Positions 1 through 5,731 of a stretch of DNA of 8,571 bases are shown here, one piece after another. This DNA comes from Desulfovibrio oxyclinae DSM 11498 (lineage in GTDB: Bacteria; Desulfobacterota; Desulfovibrionia; Desulfovibrionales; Desulfovibrionaceae): positions 1 to 8,571 of the forward strand of contig NZ_AQXE01000003.1 of the NCBI RefSeq assembly GCF_000375485.1. Direction: 5' to 3'. The notes beneath the pieces are model-generated. The model did not search any database, was not told where the DNA came from, and was given only the letters and a program-made list of their open reading frames with translations. Position numbers and translations under genes: made by a program. Numbering within the stretch: position 1 is the first letter of the stretch; every line of letters begins with the position of its first letter.

Positions 1-7
1 GTTTTGT

Positions 8-878
8 GTTCACTGCCGCGTAGGCAGCTCAGAAAGGCAACTCCGAGCTGGTCCAGCAGATCAACGAGTTCACTGCCGCGTAGGCAGCTCAGAAAAGCGG
101 TCACCGGACATCACAGCCGCGAGACCAGTTCACTGCCGCGTAGGCAGCTCAGAAATGAAACCCTGCGGCGCGGCATGGCCTCCCGCGGTTCACAGCCGCG
201 TAGGCAGCTCAGAAAATGTTCAGGGCGAAGTCATTGCGGGCTTTCTTGGTTCACTGCCGCGTAGGCAGCTCAGAAATCCACGTCCATCGCGCTGGCCTTT
301 TCGATGGAGTTCACTGCCGCGTAGGCAGCTCAGAAATGTTTGAGGTCGCTGACGAACATCACGTGGATGTTCACTGCCGCGTAGGCAGCTCAGAAAACGA
401 GCTTTCTGACAACGCGGGATATGGATTCGTTCACTGCCGCGTAGGCAGCTCAGAAAAGTTGAAAACTGTTCCATAGTCTGCGGCATCAAGTTCACTGCCG
501 CGTAGGCAGCTCAGAAACGATCCACCCTTTCCATCAACGAGAAAGGTGGGTTCACTGCCGCGTAGGCAGCTCAGAAAACGCCCGAGCGAGGGGGCAGGCC
601 ACCGAGTACGGTTCACTGCCGCGTAGGCAGCTCAGAAAAGATTGCCGCTTTTATGTTGGCAAGAGTCTGTGTTCACTGCCGCGTAGGCAGCTCAGAAATC
701 CATTCCGCACGCTCCATGGCATCGCCCACGGTTCACTGCCGCGTAGGCAGCTCAGAAAATGACCCAGTCGCGCAGGGTGGAACCGTATCCGTTCACTGCC
801 GCGTAGGCAGCTCAGAAAGCGGGCAATGACTGCGGCGCGCAGGCTCTTGGGTTCACTGCCGCGTAGGCAGCTCAGAAA
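8..878 (+). CRISPR. Type I-F CRISPR array, 15 repeats and 14 spacers, open on the left
   Basis: Fifteen 28-bp repeats begin at 8, 68, 128, 188, 249, 309, 369, 429, 490, 550, 611, 671, 731, 791 and 851. Each starts GTTCACTGCC and ends CTCAGAAA, with an internal CTGCC/GGCAG stem and a GCGTA loop. This is the Cas6f (Csy4) class of repeat; the Pseudomonas type I-F repeat differs only in the loop and at one handle base. Eleven spacers are 32 bp and three (spacers 4, 8 and 10) are 33 bp, the type I-F size. By family knowledge Cas6f cuts after the stem, leaving CTCAGAAA as the 5' handle, so transcription runs left to right and new spacers enter off the left edge. Bases 1-7 are the tail of another spacer or of the leader. 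Fourteen repeats are identical; the fourth differs by one base. No spacer is duplicated, and none matches the rest of the window by eye. No cas gene is in the window. Confidence 0.97.
188..215 (+). repeat. Variant CRISPR repeat with a broken hairpin pair
   Basis: This is the fourth repeat of the array. It reads GTTCACAGCC at its start instead of GTTCACTGCC: a T-to-A change at repeat position 7 (base 194). That base is the second position of the CTGCC stem and should pair with the A at repeat position 19, so one of five stem pairs is lost. It is the only sequence change among the 15 visible repeats and lies inside the array, not at its old end. Cas6f recognises the stem-loop, so processing at this site may be weaker; that effect is inference. 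Confidence 0.9.
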
Positions 879-1063
879 AACTCCCTCCATATGAAGGGTC
901 AATAAAAACGAGTAGTGCAATAAGGCCTGACGCAAAACCCTAATACAGCTTTGTATGGCCGACCTAGTTGATATCTTTAAAACATGTGCAGGGAGCACGG
1001 CAACGCCAACAAATGACACACCGAGACCCGTTCAGCAGGGACAGCCCTTCGTATCCAACCCCG
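879..1063. other. Non-coding trailer between CRISPR array and tRNA terminator
   Basis: No convincing gene is present; short ORFs crossing this stretch also run through the CRISPR repeats or the tRNA and are artefacts. Just after the last repeat, 883-898 forms a near-perfect palindrome (CCCTCCATATGAAGGG, one mismatched pair), which could fold in the array's trailer transcript. It is not followed by a T run, so it is not a standard terminator. The array transcript from the left and the tRNA transcript from the right converge here. Confidence 0.6.
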
Positions 1064-1098
1064 AAAAACAAAAAAACCCCCGAAAAATCGGGGGCTTT
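1064..1098 (-). terminator. Rho-independent terminator of tRNA-Ser(UGA)
   Basis: On the minus strand a 7-bp perfect stem, CCCCCGA and TCGGGGG (1077-1094), closes a TTTT loop. It is followed by seven T, one G and five T (1064-1076). It lies about 32 bp downstream of the tRNA 3' end. Read on the plus strand, the same hairpin is followed only by CTTTC, so it could stop the incoming CRISPR transcript only weakly. Confidence 0.9.
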
Positions 1099-1130
1099 CG
1101 GACCACATTGAACGTGGCGGTTCTGTCAAT

Positions 1131-1222
1131 TGGCGGCGGGGGTAGGATTCGAACCCACGGGCCTCGTGAAAGGCCAACGGTTTTCAAGACCGCCTCCATA
1201 AGCCGGACTCGGACACCCCGCC
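1131..1222 (-). tRNA. tRNA-Ser(UGA)
   Basis: On the minus strand the acceptor arm GGCGGGG (5' end at 1222) pairs with CCCCGCC, followed by discriminator G and an encoded CCA (1131-1133). The anticodon loop CTTGAAA carries UGA (bases 1184-1186), which reads UCA and related serine codons. The T arm contains GGGTTCGAATCC. A long variable arm with a GGCCT/AGGCC stem marks it as a class II tRNA, as expected for serine. Its 92-nt length including CCA fits. It is followed by a strong terminator and preceded by a good promoter, so it appears to be a single-gene transcription unit. Confidence 0.97.
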
Positions 1223-1237
1223 GCTGCAAAGCTCGAT

Positions 1238-1265
1238 ATCTTATGCACTTCCGCAATTCTGTCAA
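1238..1265 (-). promoter_or_regulatory. Promoter of tRNA-Ser(UGA)
   Basis: The minus strand shows a perfect -35 TTGACA (1260-1265), a 16-bp spacer and a -10 TAAGAT (1238-1243; four of six consensus bases). The tRNA 5' end lies 15 bp downstream of the -10, leaving a very short leader for RNase P. Confidence 0.65.
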
Positions 1266-1281
1266 GCACCCTCAAGATTGA

Positions 1282-1311
1282 TTGACACGAAAGTGATTCT
1301 TCCCGTATTGA
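1282..1311 (+). promoter_or_regulatory. Candidate fur promoter
   Basis: A perfect -35 TTGACA (1282-1287) is followed after 18 bp by TATTGA (1306-1311), which matches only three of six -10 bases. The -35 lies 16 bp from the divergent -35 of tRNA-Ser(UGA). The weak -10 leaves the exact promoter uncertain. Confidence 0.4.
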
Positions 1312-1323
1312 GAAGCATATTCA
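1309..1323 (+). promoter_or_regulatory. Possible Fur box (weak match)
   Basis: TGAGAAGCATATTCA fits the 7-1-7 Fur box pattern TGATAAT-N-ATTATCA at 10 of 14 defined positions, with both outer TGA/TCA ends conserved. It overlaps the presumed -10 region of fur, the usual place for Fur autoregulation. Matches of this quality also occur by chance in AT-rich promoters. Confidence 0.3.
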
Positions 1324-1346
1324 ACAATTAAAACCTATTGATTCGA

Positions 1347-1781
1347 ATGAAAACGCCACAAGAAGCCTTCACGCAATATCTCAGTGACGAGAATCTCAAA
1401 ATGACCCCGCAACGCGGACTCATTCTTGAGTGCATTCTGGAGCAGACGCAGCACCTCTCCCCCGAGGAGATTTACGACAAGGTGCGCAAACGTGACAGCT
1501 CCGTGGGACAGGCCACCGTCTACCGCACGCTCAAGCTGCTGGCCGAAGCAGGCATCATCGAATCACTCGACTTCGCCGACGGTGTCGCCCGCTACGAAGT
1601 GGCCTGGGGCAAAGAACACCACGACCACCTCATCTGCGAAGCCTGCGGCAAGAATATCGAAATCATGGATCCCATGATTGAAAAGCGGCAGGAAACCATC
1701 GCGGAGGAGCACGGTTTCAAGCTCTCGCACCACAAAATGTATCTCTACGGCCTCTGCCCCGACTGCCGGGGTAAACGCTAA
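1347..1781 (+). CDS. fur: Fur family ferric uptake regulator
   Basis: The product is a 144-residue metal-dependent transcription repressor, close to the usual Fur length. Residues 1-80 form a winged helix; the recognition helix is around QATVYRTLKLLAEAG (55-69). The dimerisation and metal domain begins with HHDHLIC (91-97), followed by C100, and ends with CPDC (137-140). These two CxxC pairs form the structural zinc site. H36 and E84 align with known metal ligands of E. coli Fur, and YLYGLC is typical of Fur. Fur represses iron uptake when Fe(II) is plentiful. Zur or PerR roles are less likely but cannot be excluded from sequence alone. A TTG at 1338 would add three residues; ATG at 1347 is preferred because the family starts near here. 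No clear Shine-Dalgarno sequence is seen for either start. The gene stands alone and ends 4 bp from the convergent PilZ gene. Confidence 0.87.
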   Translation: MKTPQEAFTQYLSDENLKMTPQRGLILECILEQTQHLSPEEIYDKVRKRDSSVGQATVYRTLKLLAEAGIIESLDFADGVARYEVAWGKEHHDHLICEACGKNIEIMDPMIEKRQETIAEEHGFKLSHHKMYLYGLCPDCRGKR

Positions 1782-1785
1782 AAAG

Positions 1786-2793
1786 CTACTTGCTGCTTCG
1801 CAGGTCCGCCAACAAGCGGGCCAGAGGGCCGACCTCTTCCTTGATGGTCCGCCATGAATACCCGGTGCCCTCACCCGCGTTTTTCTCCGCCATGGCGGTG
1901 AACTGAATTCCGAGACCGACACTCCCACCTTTGCCCCTGAAGCGACTGCGAATCGTCCCCAGTACCGTGAAGTAAACGAATTTCTTCGTCTTTGGCTGGC
2001 GAATGCTGATGCGCAGGACCAGCGTATACCCTTCCTTGAGCGGTGGCAGTTCGCTCTGCTTCGGATTGTCCACATAAAGGCGTATGCCGCCCGGAGAGAT
2101 GTTGCCGACGCGCAACTGCATCTTGTGCGGATTGCGCGTGCTCTGCGTGAGTGTCTGGATGTCCGGGCGCTGTTGCCAGAAATTCGAACGCTTCCTGCCG
2201 TCCCATGCCTTGATGCGGAACATGTCCTGCCGCGTTACCCGCTGCCGGGTATGCTTTCGACGGATCGTGAAGCGGTAGCGGACCGGGGCAAGGAGCACCA
2301 ACTTACGCAACGCCCCGCCTTTGCGCCCGGCATAGGCAATGTGACTCACGAAAGAATTGTATTTTTCACCCTTGTAGGAAAACGGTTTGCAAAGGCAGAT
2401 GACCTGCTGTCCTTTCAGATTCCGCGCAGTTGGACGCACCTGAATCAGGTCCATGTCCAGTCTTCCGGAAAAAACCGAGGATATCCGAGCGTGGCACAGC
2501 ATCGGACCGATTCCGCTGGGGTCCAGAAAATGGACTTCCAGCATCACGCCCTTTGCGGTCAGATATTTTTCGATGTCGGTGTGACGAGGGCCGTGAACGA
2601 CGCGGGAGACAAAAGCCATAAAAAGGTATTGCAGATAACTGCGATACCGCCACGCAGCGACAACCGTGACCACAGGCACCACGTATTTTAGGATGGTGAA
2701 AAAGACCTCGAACAGGTCATATCTTCCCGAACCGTGCGCAAACGTCTGCTGAACGTCTCGCAGGTAGTCGAGCTGCATCACGGGATCAAACAT
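1786..2793 (-). CDS. Membrane-anchored PilZ domain protein (c-di-GMP receptor)
   Basis: This is a 335-residue protein. One hydrophobic segment (about 28-47, FFTILKYVVPVVTVVAAW) probably anchors it in the inner membrane. A middle region (about 75-170) has the strand-rich look of the N-terminal domain of YcgR-like proteins. The PilZ part (about 175-302) carries both c-di-GMP signatures: RxxxR (R179, R183) and NxSxxG (N231, S233, G236), so it should bind the ligand. About 45 residues separate the two motifs, more than in minimal PilZ domains, so an insert of some 20-30 residues is likely. PilZ receptors usually control motility, polysaccharide or surface behaviour; the target here is unknown. 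The ATG at 2793 has AAGGA six bases upstream. The gene lies 89 bp after thiE on the same strand and may be read from the thi promoter. Confidence 0.8.
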   Translation of the reverse strand: MFDPVMQLDYLRDVQQTFAHGSGRYDLFEVFFTILKYVVPVVTVVAAWRYRSYLQYLFMAFVSRVVHGPRHTDIEKYLTAKGVMLEVHFLDPSGIGPMLCHARISSVFSGRLDMDLIQVRPTARNLKGQQVICLCKPFSYKGEKYNSFVSHIAYAGRKGGALRKLVLLAPVRYRFTIRRKHTRQRVTRQDMFRIKAWDGRKRSNFWQQRPDIQTLTQSTRNPHKMQLRVGNISPGGIRLYVDNPKQSELPPLKEGYTLVLRISIRQPKTKKFVYFTVLGTIRSRFRGKGGSVGLGIQFTAMAEKNAGEGTGYSWRTIKEEVGPLARLLADLRSSK

Positions 2794-2866
2794 GGTTTTC
2801 CTTGCTATAGCGACTCTGCCGCCGATTCACGGTGCATCTCATGTGTCGCGCCCGTGCTAGCCAGAA

Positions 2867-2886
2867 CTGAGCCGATATCGACTCAG
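2867..2886 (-). repeat. Inverted repeat across the thiE stop codon
   Basis: The minus strand reads CTGAGTCG-ATAT-CGGCTCAG: an 8-bp stem with one G-T pair that includes the thiE stop codon (2883-2885). There is no T run after it, so it is not a standard terminator. It could stabilise the thiE 3' end or partly separate thiE from the PilZ gene. Confidence 0.45.
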
Positions 2887-3524
2887 AGAGAACGACGGGC
2901 CTGCCTCACAGCTCGTGCCAGTTCTCTGGCCGCCTCATGCGGCGAAGGAGCCGAACAAAGTGCGGAAACAACCGCCACCCCGTCCGCCCCCGCACGGATG
3001 GCTTCTGCGACATTGTGAACGCCAAGTGCACCTATGCCCACAAGAGGATGCCGAGAGCGTGAGCGGATTTCCTTCAACCCGTCCAGCCCCCACGGTCTGC
3101 CGGTGTCGGTTTTTGTACCCGTGGCGAAAATCGGACTCACGCCGAGATAATCCACATCCAGTGCTTCGGCCTCGTAAACCTGCTCCATGGTTTCCACGGA
3201 CAAGCCTATGATGGCATCGGGGCCCAGCATACGGCGAGCGAGTTCATACGGCATATCGCTCTGTCCGATGTGAACGCCATCCGCCCCGCAGGCCAATGCA
3301 ACATCGATGCGGTCATTTATAAGAAGGGGCACATCCCGCCCTTCAAGTTCAGCCTTCATTGCGCAGGCGAGTTCGACGAATTCACGGGTGTCCGCGTCCT
3401 TCTCCCGCAACTGCACTATCCCGGCACCGCCGGAAACGGCCTCAAGCACCACGTCCATGAGTGGTCTGCCAAGGCACAAGTTCCGGTCGGTGACGAGATA
3501 AACGCCGTAATCAACCTCGCGCAT
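2883..3524 (-). CDS. thiE: Thiamine phosphate synthase ThiE
   Basis: The 213-residue cytosolic TIM-barrel enzyme joins HMP diphosphate and thiazole phosphate to give thiamine phosphate, releasing diphosphate. Family motifs appear in order: QLREK (38-42), LLINDRIDVA (67-76) with the N-D-R substrate site, DGVHIGQSD (82-90) with the metal-binding aspartate, GLSVET (107-112), PIFATGTK (131-138) for diphosphate binding, GIGALG (163-168) with N171, and GVAVVSAL (182-189). Length is normal and all key positions are filled, so it looks active. Its ATG overlaps the thiM stop by one base (TGATG), which points to translational coupling and one operon. With ThiM upstream it completes the thiazole salvage branch. 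The HMP side (thiD, thiC) is not in the window. Confidence 0.96.
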   Translation of the reverse strand: MREVDYGVYLVTDRNLCLGRPLMDVVLEAVSGGAGIVQLREKDADTREFVELACAMKAELEGRDVPLLINDRIDVALACGADGVHIGQSDMPYELARRMLGPDAIIGLSVETMEQVYEAEALDVDYLGVSPIFATGTKTDTGRPWGLDGLKEIRSRSRHPLVGIGALGVHNVAEAIRAGADGVAVVSALCSAPSPHEAARELARAVRQARRSL

Positions 3525-4339
3525 CAGTCCTCGCTCACTTCCATTTCGGCCTCAAGCGTGGAGATGCCGAGATTGTAGAGCTCGTCGTAAATGTGCAGTT
3601 GCAGGGTGCCGGGACCGTCCGAACTGTTGGCGGCGCGTTTTCCGCACACGGCCATGACTGTCATGGCGGAAACCGCTGCGTCGAAAGCGGAATCGGCCAC
3701 GGCGCAGAAGGCTCCGCAAAGAGCCGTGCAGGTGCAGCCAAGGCCCGTCACACGAGGCATGAGCGGAGAGCCACCGCCAATGCGTACCAGCCGCTCGCCG
3801 TCCGTGACGATATCCGTCTCACCGCTGACCACAACGGTGCAACCATGCGTCTTGGCAAGATCCCGCGCCGCTTCTTCTGCGGATTCGGCCCCCTGAGTGC
3901 TGTCCACACCCTTTGCCGAACCGGACTGGCCGGCAAGCGTCATGATCTCGGACGCATTACCGCGAATGATCGCCGGACGATATTCCTTCAGCATTCCGAC
4001 GGGAAGCTCGGTCCGAAGCTTGGTGGCTCCGGCGCCGACGGGATCGAGAACCACGGGAACGTTGTTTTTGTTGGCTGCGGCCCATGCCACGGGCATGGCT
4101 TCGGCATAGGTCCGAGCGACGGTGCCCAGATTGATGACCAGCGCACCACTGAAAGCCATGAGTTCTTCAACTTCCTCTACCGCGTGCGTCATGATCGGAG
4201 AAGCACCGATGGCCAGCAGCGCGTTCGCCGTGGAGTTGGTCACGACATAGTTGGTGATACTCGTCACCAACGGTCCAGCTTCACGAAGTTTTTCCAGATT
4301 CTCGCAAATTGTGCTTTTGTTCATTTCCATTTGATCCAT
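3524..4339 (-). CDS. thiM: Hydroxyethylthiazole kinase ThiM
   Basis: The enzyme phosphorylates the thiamine thiazole alcohol with ATP, feeding ThiE. Numbered from the ATG at 4339 (271 residues), the ribokinase-like fold shows TNYVVTNSTANALLAIGASP (29-48), typical of ThiM, then LDPVGAGATKLR (98-109), RGNASEI (126-132), SGETD (172-176) and TGLGCT (198-203), whose cysteine C202 corresponds to the conserved catalytic-region cysteine of the family. Length matches the usual 260-275 residues. The open frame extends upstream to a TTG at 4438, but that stretch is unlike the family. In-frame ATGs at 4330 and 4324 are alternatives, giving 268 or 266 residues; none has a strong Shine-Dalgarno sequence, so the start is uncertain by 15 bp. 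thiM is the first gene of the thiM-thiE operon and diverges from the binding-protein gene at 4543. Confidence 0.95.
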   Translation of the reverse strand: MDQMEMNKSTICENLEKLREAGPLVTSITNYVVTNSTANALLAIGASPIMTHAVEEVEELMAFSGALVINLGTVARTYAEAMPVAWAAANKNNVPVVLDPVGAGATKLRTELPVGMLKEYRPAIIRGNASEIMTLAGQSGSAKGVDSTQGAESAEEAARDLAKTHGCTVVVSGETDIVTDGERLVRIGGGSPLMPRVTGLGCTCTALCGAFCAVADSAFDAAVSAMTVMAVCGKRAANSSDGPGTLQLHIYDELYNLGISTLEAEMEVSED

Positions 4340-4542
4340 AGTGCTTTTGCAATTGATTTCCGAATGTTCTCGTTTACCGCGATTGCATCCGCAAGGCAAC
4401 TGATGTCCCCCGGCTCCTTGTGGCGTCAAAAGCCGCAAAAAAGGAACTTCTTACCGAATTTCCGCCACATATCATTGCTAAACAGCGTCTTATTTCCTAT
4501 GCCATACGCGTTTTTGACCGAAATATCACACGAGGTAAGGCC
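4340..4542. other. Divergent control region between thiM and the binding-protein gene
   Basis: These 203 bp must hold promoters for both directions, but neither is clear. On the minus strand TTGCCT, 17 bp, then TAAACG is a weak candidate for thiM. The hallmark blocks of a TPP riboswitch (CTGAGA and GAACCTGAT) are not seen on either strand. Short inverted repeats occur, for example CAAGG/CCTTG at 4393-4397 and 4416-4420. A good ribosome binding site, GAGGTAAGG (4532-4540), serves the plus-strand gene. Confidence 0.5.
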
Positions 4543-5361
4543 ATGCTCTTCAAACAAAAAACGGTTTTTCATTTAGCACTATTGCTGGCAGCCGTGGTGA
4601 CTGTCAACCGTACGGCTCATGCGCGCGACCACCACCATGCCGTTTTGCCGACTTTTGATGGCGGCAGCCACCTGCTCTTGCATAACGTTGTGGAACGGGC
4701 ATTTGAATTCGGAGGGGAAAAGCTGGTGATCACCCGCGCGCCGCAAACGCCTCCCAAACGCATGGAGCTGATGCTGGAACAGGGAAAACTGACCGGCGCT
4801 TTCCTGCTCCGCACGGCGGAACGCGACAGCAAGTATATCCCGATCCCAGTCGGACTTCTGGATGGTATGATGGGAAGAAGAGTGCTTCTGGTTCCCAAAA
4901 GCCATCCCGACATATTCGAAGGGGTAAAAAGCATCAAGGAACTCAAAAACATGGAAGCAGTCGCCGGTCTCGGCATGGGCTGGTTCGATTGCGAGGTATG
5001 GTCTGCCAACGGCCTTGAAGCGTATGAAGTTGCGAATACAAAATTGCTCTATCGACTCGTGGGCAACACGAATCGGAATGTGGATTATTTTCCAAGAGGA
5101 TTGCCCGAAATTCTCACTGAACTGGAAACATACGGACAACACGTGACGCTCGATCCTCACCTCATCCTTGAATACGAGCGCGAAATGATCCTTTACCTCA
5201 GTCCGAAATATGCCGAACTGCGCGACGTCTTCCACCGCTGCCTGACGCAGGCCAAAGAAACCGGACTGCTCAAGAAGATACTCAACGATCATCTTGAAGA
5301 AACTTTCGAGCTGATCAAACCGGAAAATCGAACAGTGATCCGTCTCAGGACGCCTTCATGA
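4543..5361 (+). CDS. Exported solute-binding-like protein (periplasmic binding protein type 2 fold), ligand unknown
   Basis: The 272-residue product starts at ATG 4543, chosen because GAGG lies six to seven bases upstream and the next residues form a signal peptide: basic MLFKQK, hydrophobic VFHLALLLAAVVTV, and an AHA cleavage site at residues 25-27. The mature part has the two-lobe layout of extracellular solute-binding proteins of the amino-acid type. A first lobe (about 33-105) is followed by a hinge strand near GRRVLLVPKS (111-120), a helix SIKELKNME, then GLGMGWFDCEV (142-152) where the second lobe begins. The region near YFPRGLPEILTELE (182-195) resembles the return to the first lobe, and a helical tail ends the protein. 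No permease or ATPase gene is adjacent, so it may act alone as a sensor or scavenger. The ligand cannot be read from the sequence. A longer frame from 4420 exists but would bury the signal peptide. Confidence 0.75.
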   Translation: MLFKQKTVFHLALLLAAVVTVNRTAHARDHHHAVLPTFDGGSHLLLHNVVERAFEFGGEKLVITRAPQTPPKRMELMLEQGKLTGAFLLRTAERDSKYIPIPVGLLDGMMGRRVLLVPKSHPDIFEGVKSIKELKNMEAVAGLGMGWFDCEVWSANGLEAYEVANTKLLYRLVGNTNRNVDYFPRGLPEILTELETYGQHVTLDPHLILEYEREMILYLSPKYAELRDVFHRCLTQAKETGLLKKILNDHLEETFELIKPENRTVIRLRTPS

Positions 5362-5525
5362 AGCTACAGCATCTCTACCTGAACGATGATGGTTCGTTCA
5401 TTTTGAATCAGACTGGACCTGCGGGGCGAGAAATACCGAATAGGCAAAAAGATCGTTGCCAGAAAAGAGACTTTGCTCAAGAGAGGGGGGAACCATTCAC
5501 CTACAATGACAGAGGCGCTTTGTGA
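5358..5525 (+). CDS. Doubtful 55-residue ORF overlapping the binding-protein stop
   Basis: An ATG (5358-5360) overlaps the upstream stop TGA (5359-5361) in an ATGA arrangement, with AGGA seven bases before it, as in a translationally coupled gene. The frame reads MKLQHLYLNDDGSF and continues to a TGA at 5523-5525. The product is polar, has no membrane segment and matches no family I recognise. It may be a real small protein, the remnant of a longer coupled gene lost by a past rearrangement, or chance. Codons such as CTA, ATA and AGG make it look less like its neighbours. Confidence 0.25.
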   Translation: MKLQHLYLNDDGSFILNQTGPAGREIPNRQKDRCQKRDFAQERGEPFTYNDRGAL

Positions 5526-5689
5526 CTACTTGCCTTGTCACAGCCTTTGTATTTCAACCTTCTGCTTCCTCATCTCTGTCCCCTACCACCCTCCTTTATT
5601 GGGCAACTGAAACAAAACAAAAAGCCTTCCCGTGCACGAATTTCAGGAAAGTGGTCCCACACGTGGTCCCACAAGCACTTTCAGGCACG
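5526..5689. other. Gene-poor stretch before tRNA-Ser(GCU)
   Basis: From 5362 to 5731 there is no confident gene. This part holds an inverted repeat TGTGAC/GTCACA (5521-5526 and 5537-5542), which might end the upstream transcript but lacks a T run. It also holds an 11-bp direct repeat (listed separately). Long frames crossing it run antisense through the tRNA and der and are not genes. Confidence 0.5.
5651..5673. repeat. Direct repeat GTGGTCCCACA, two copies
   Basis: GTGGTCCCACA occurs at 5651-5661 and again at 5663-5673, a 12-bp period. Each copy also contains a GTGG/CCAC inverted pair. It lies about 60 bp from the 3' end of tRNA-Ser(GCU), on the side where tRNA-targeting elements insert. 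In translation the copies give a repeated WSH or VVPH, depending on frame. Confidence 0.8.
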
Positions 5690-5721
5690 AAAAAAGGGCC
5701 TACGATTTTCATCGTAAGCCC
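5690..5721 (-). terminator. Rho-independent terminator of tRNA-Ser(GCU)
   Basis: The minus strand folds as GGGCTTACGAT-GAAA-ATCGTAGGCCC, an 11-bp stem with one T-G pair and a GAAA tetraloop (5696-5721), followed by six T (5690-5695). It lies 10 bp after the tRNA's CCA end. Confidence 0.93.
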
Positions 5722-5731
5722 CTGGAATCTC

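Noticed and set aside
4..1019. Open frames on both strands through the CRISPR array with repeated SLPRRQLR or FLSCLRGSE peptides
   Set aside because: They are translations of the regular 28-bp repeat and have no ribosome binding sites or family likeness.
819..1222. A spacer aimed at tRNA-Ser(UGA), as in transposon-homing I-F3 arrays
   Set aside because: By eye none of the 14 spacers matches either tRNA or another part of the window, and the repeats near the array end are standard.
4340..4438. Extension of thiM to a TTG at 4438
   Set aside because: The extra 33 residues do not resemble ThiM N-termini and no ribosome binding site precedes the TTG.
4340..4500. TPP riboswitch upstream of thiM
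   Set aside because: The region has a GGGGG run in a possible hairpin, but the CTGAGA and GAACCTGAT blocks are missing.
4420..4542. Longer N-terminus for the exported binding protein from 4420
   Set aside because: It would put 41 polar residues before the signal peptide and ignore the good GAGG site before ATG 4543.
3593..4576. 327-codon plus-strand frame opposite thiM
   Set aside because: It is a shadow of thiM, whose kinase motifs are clear on the minus strand.
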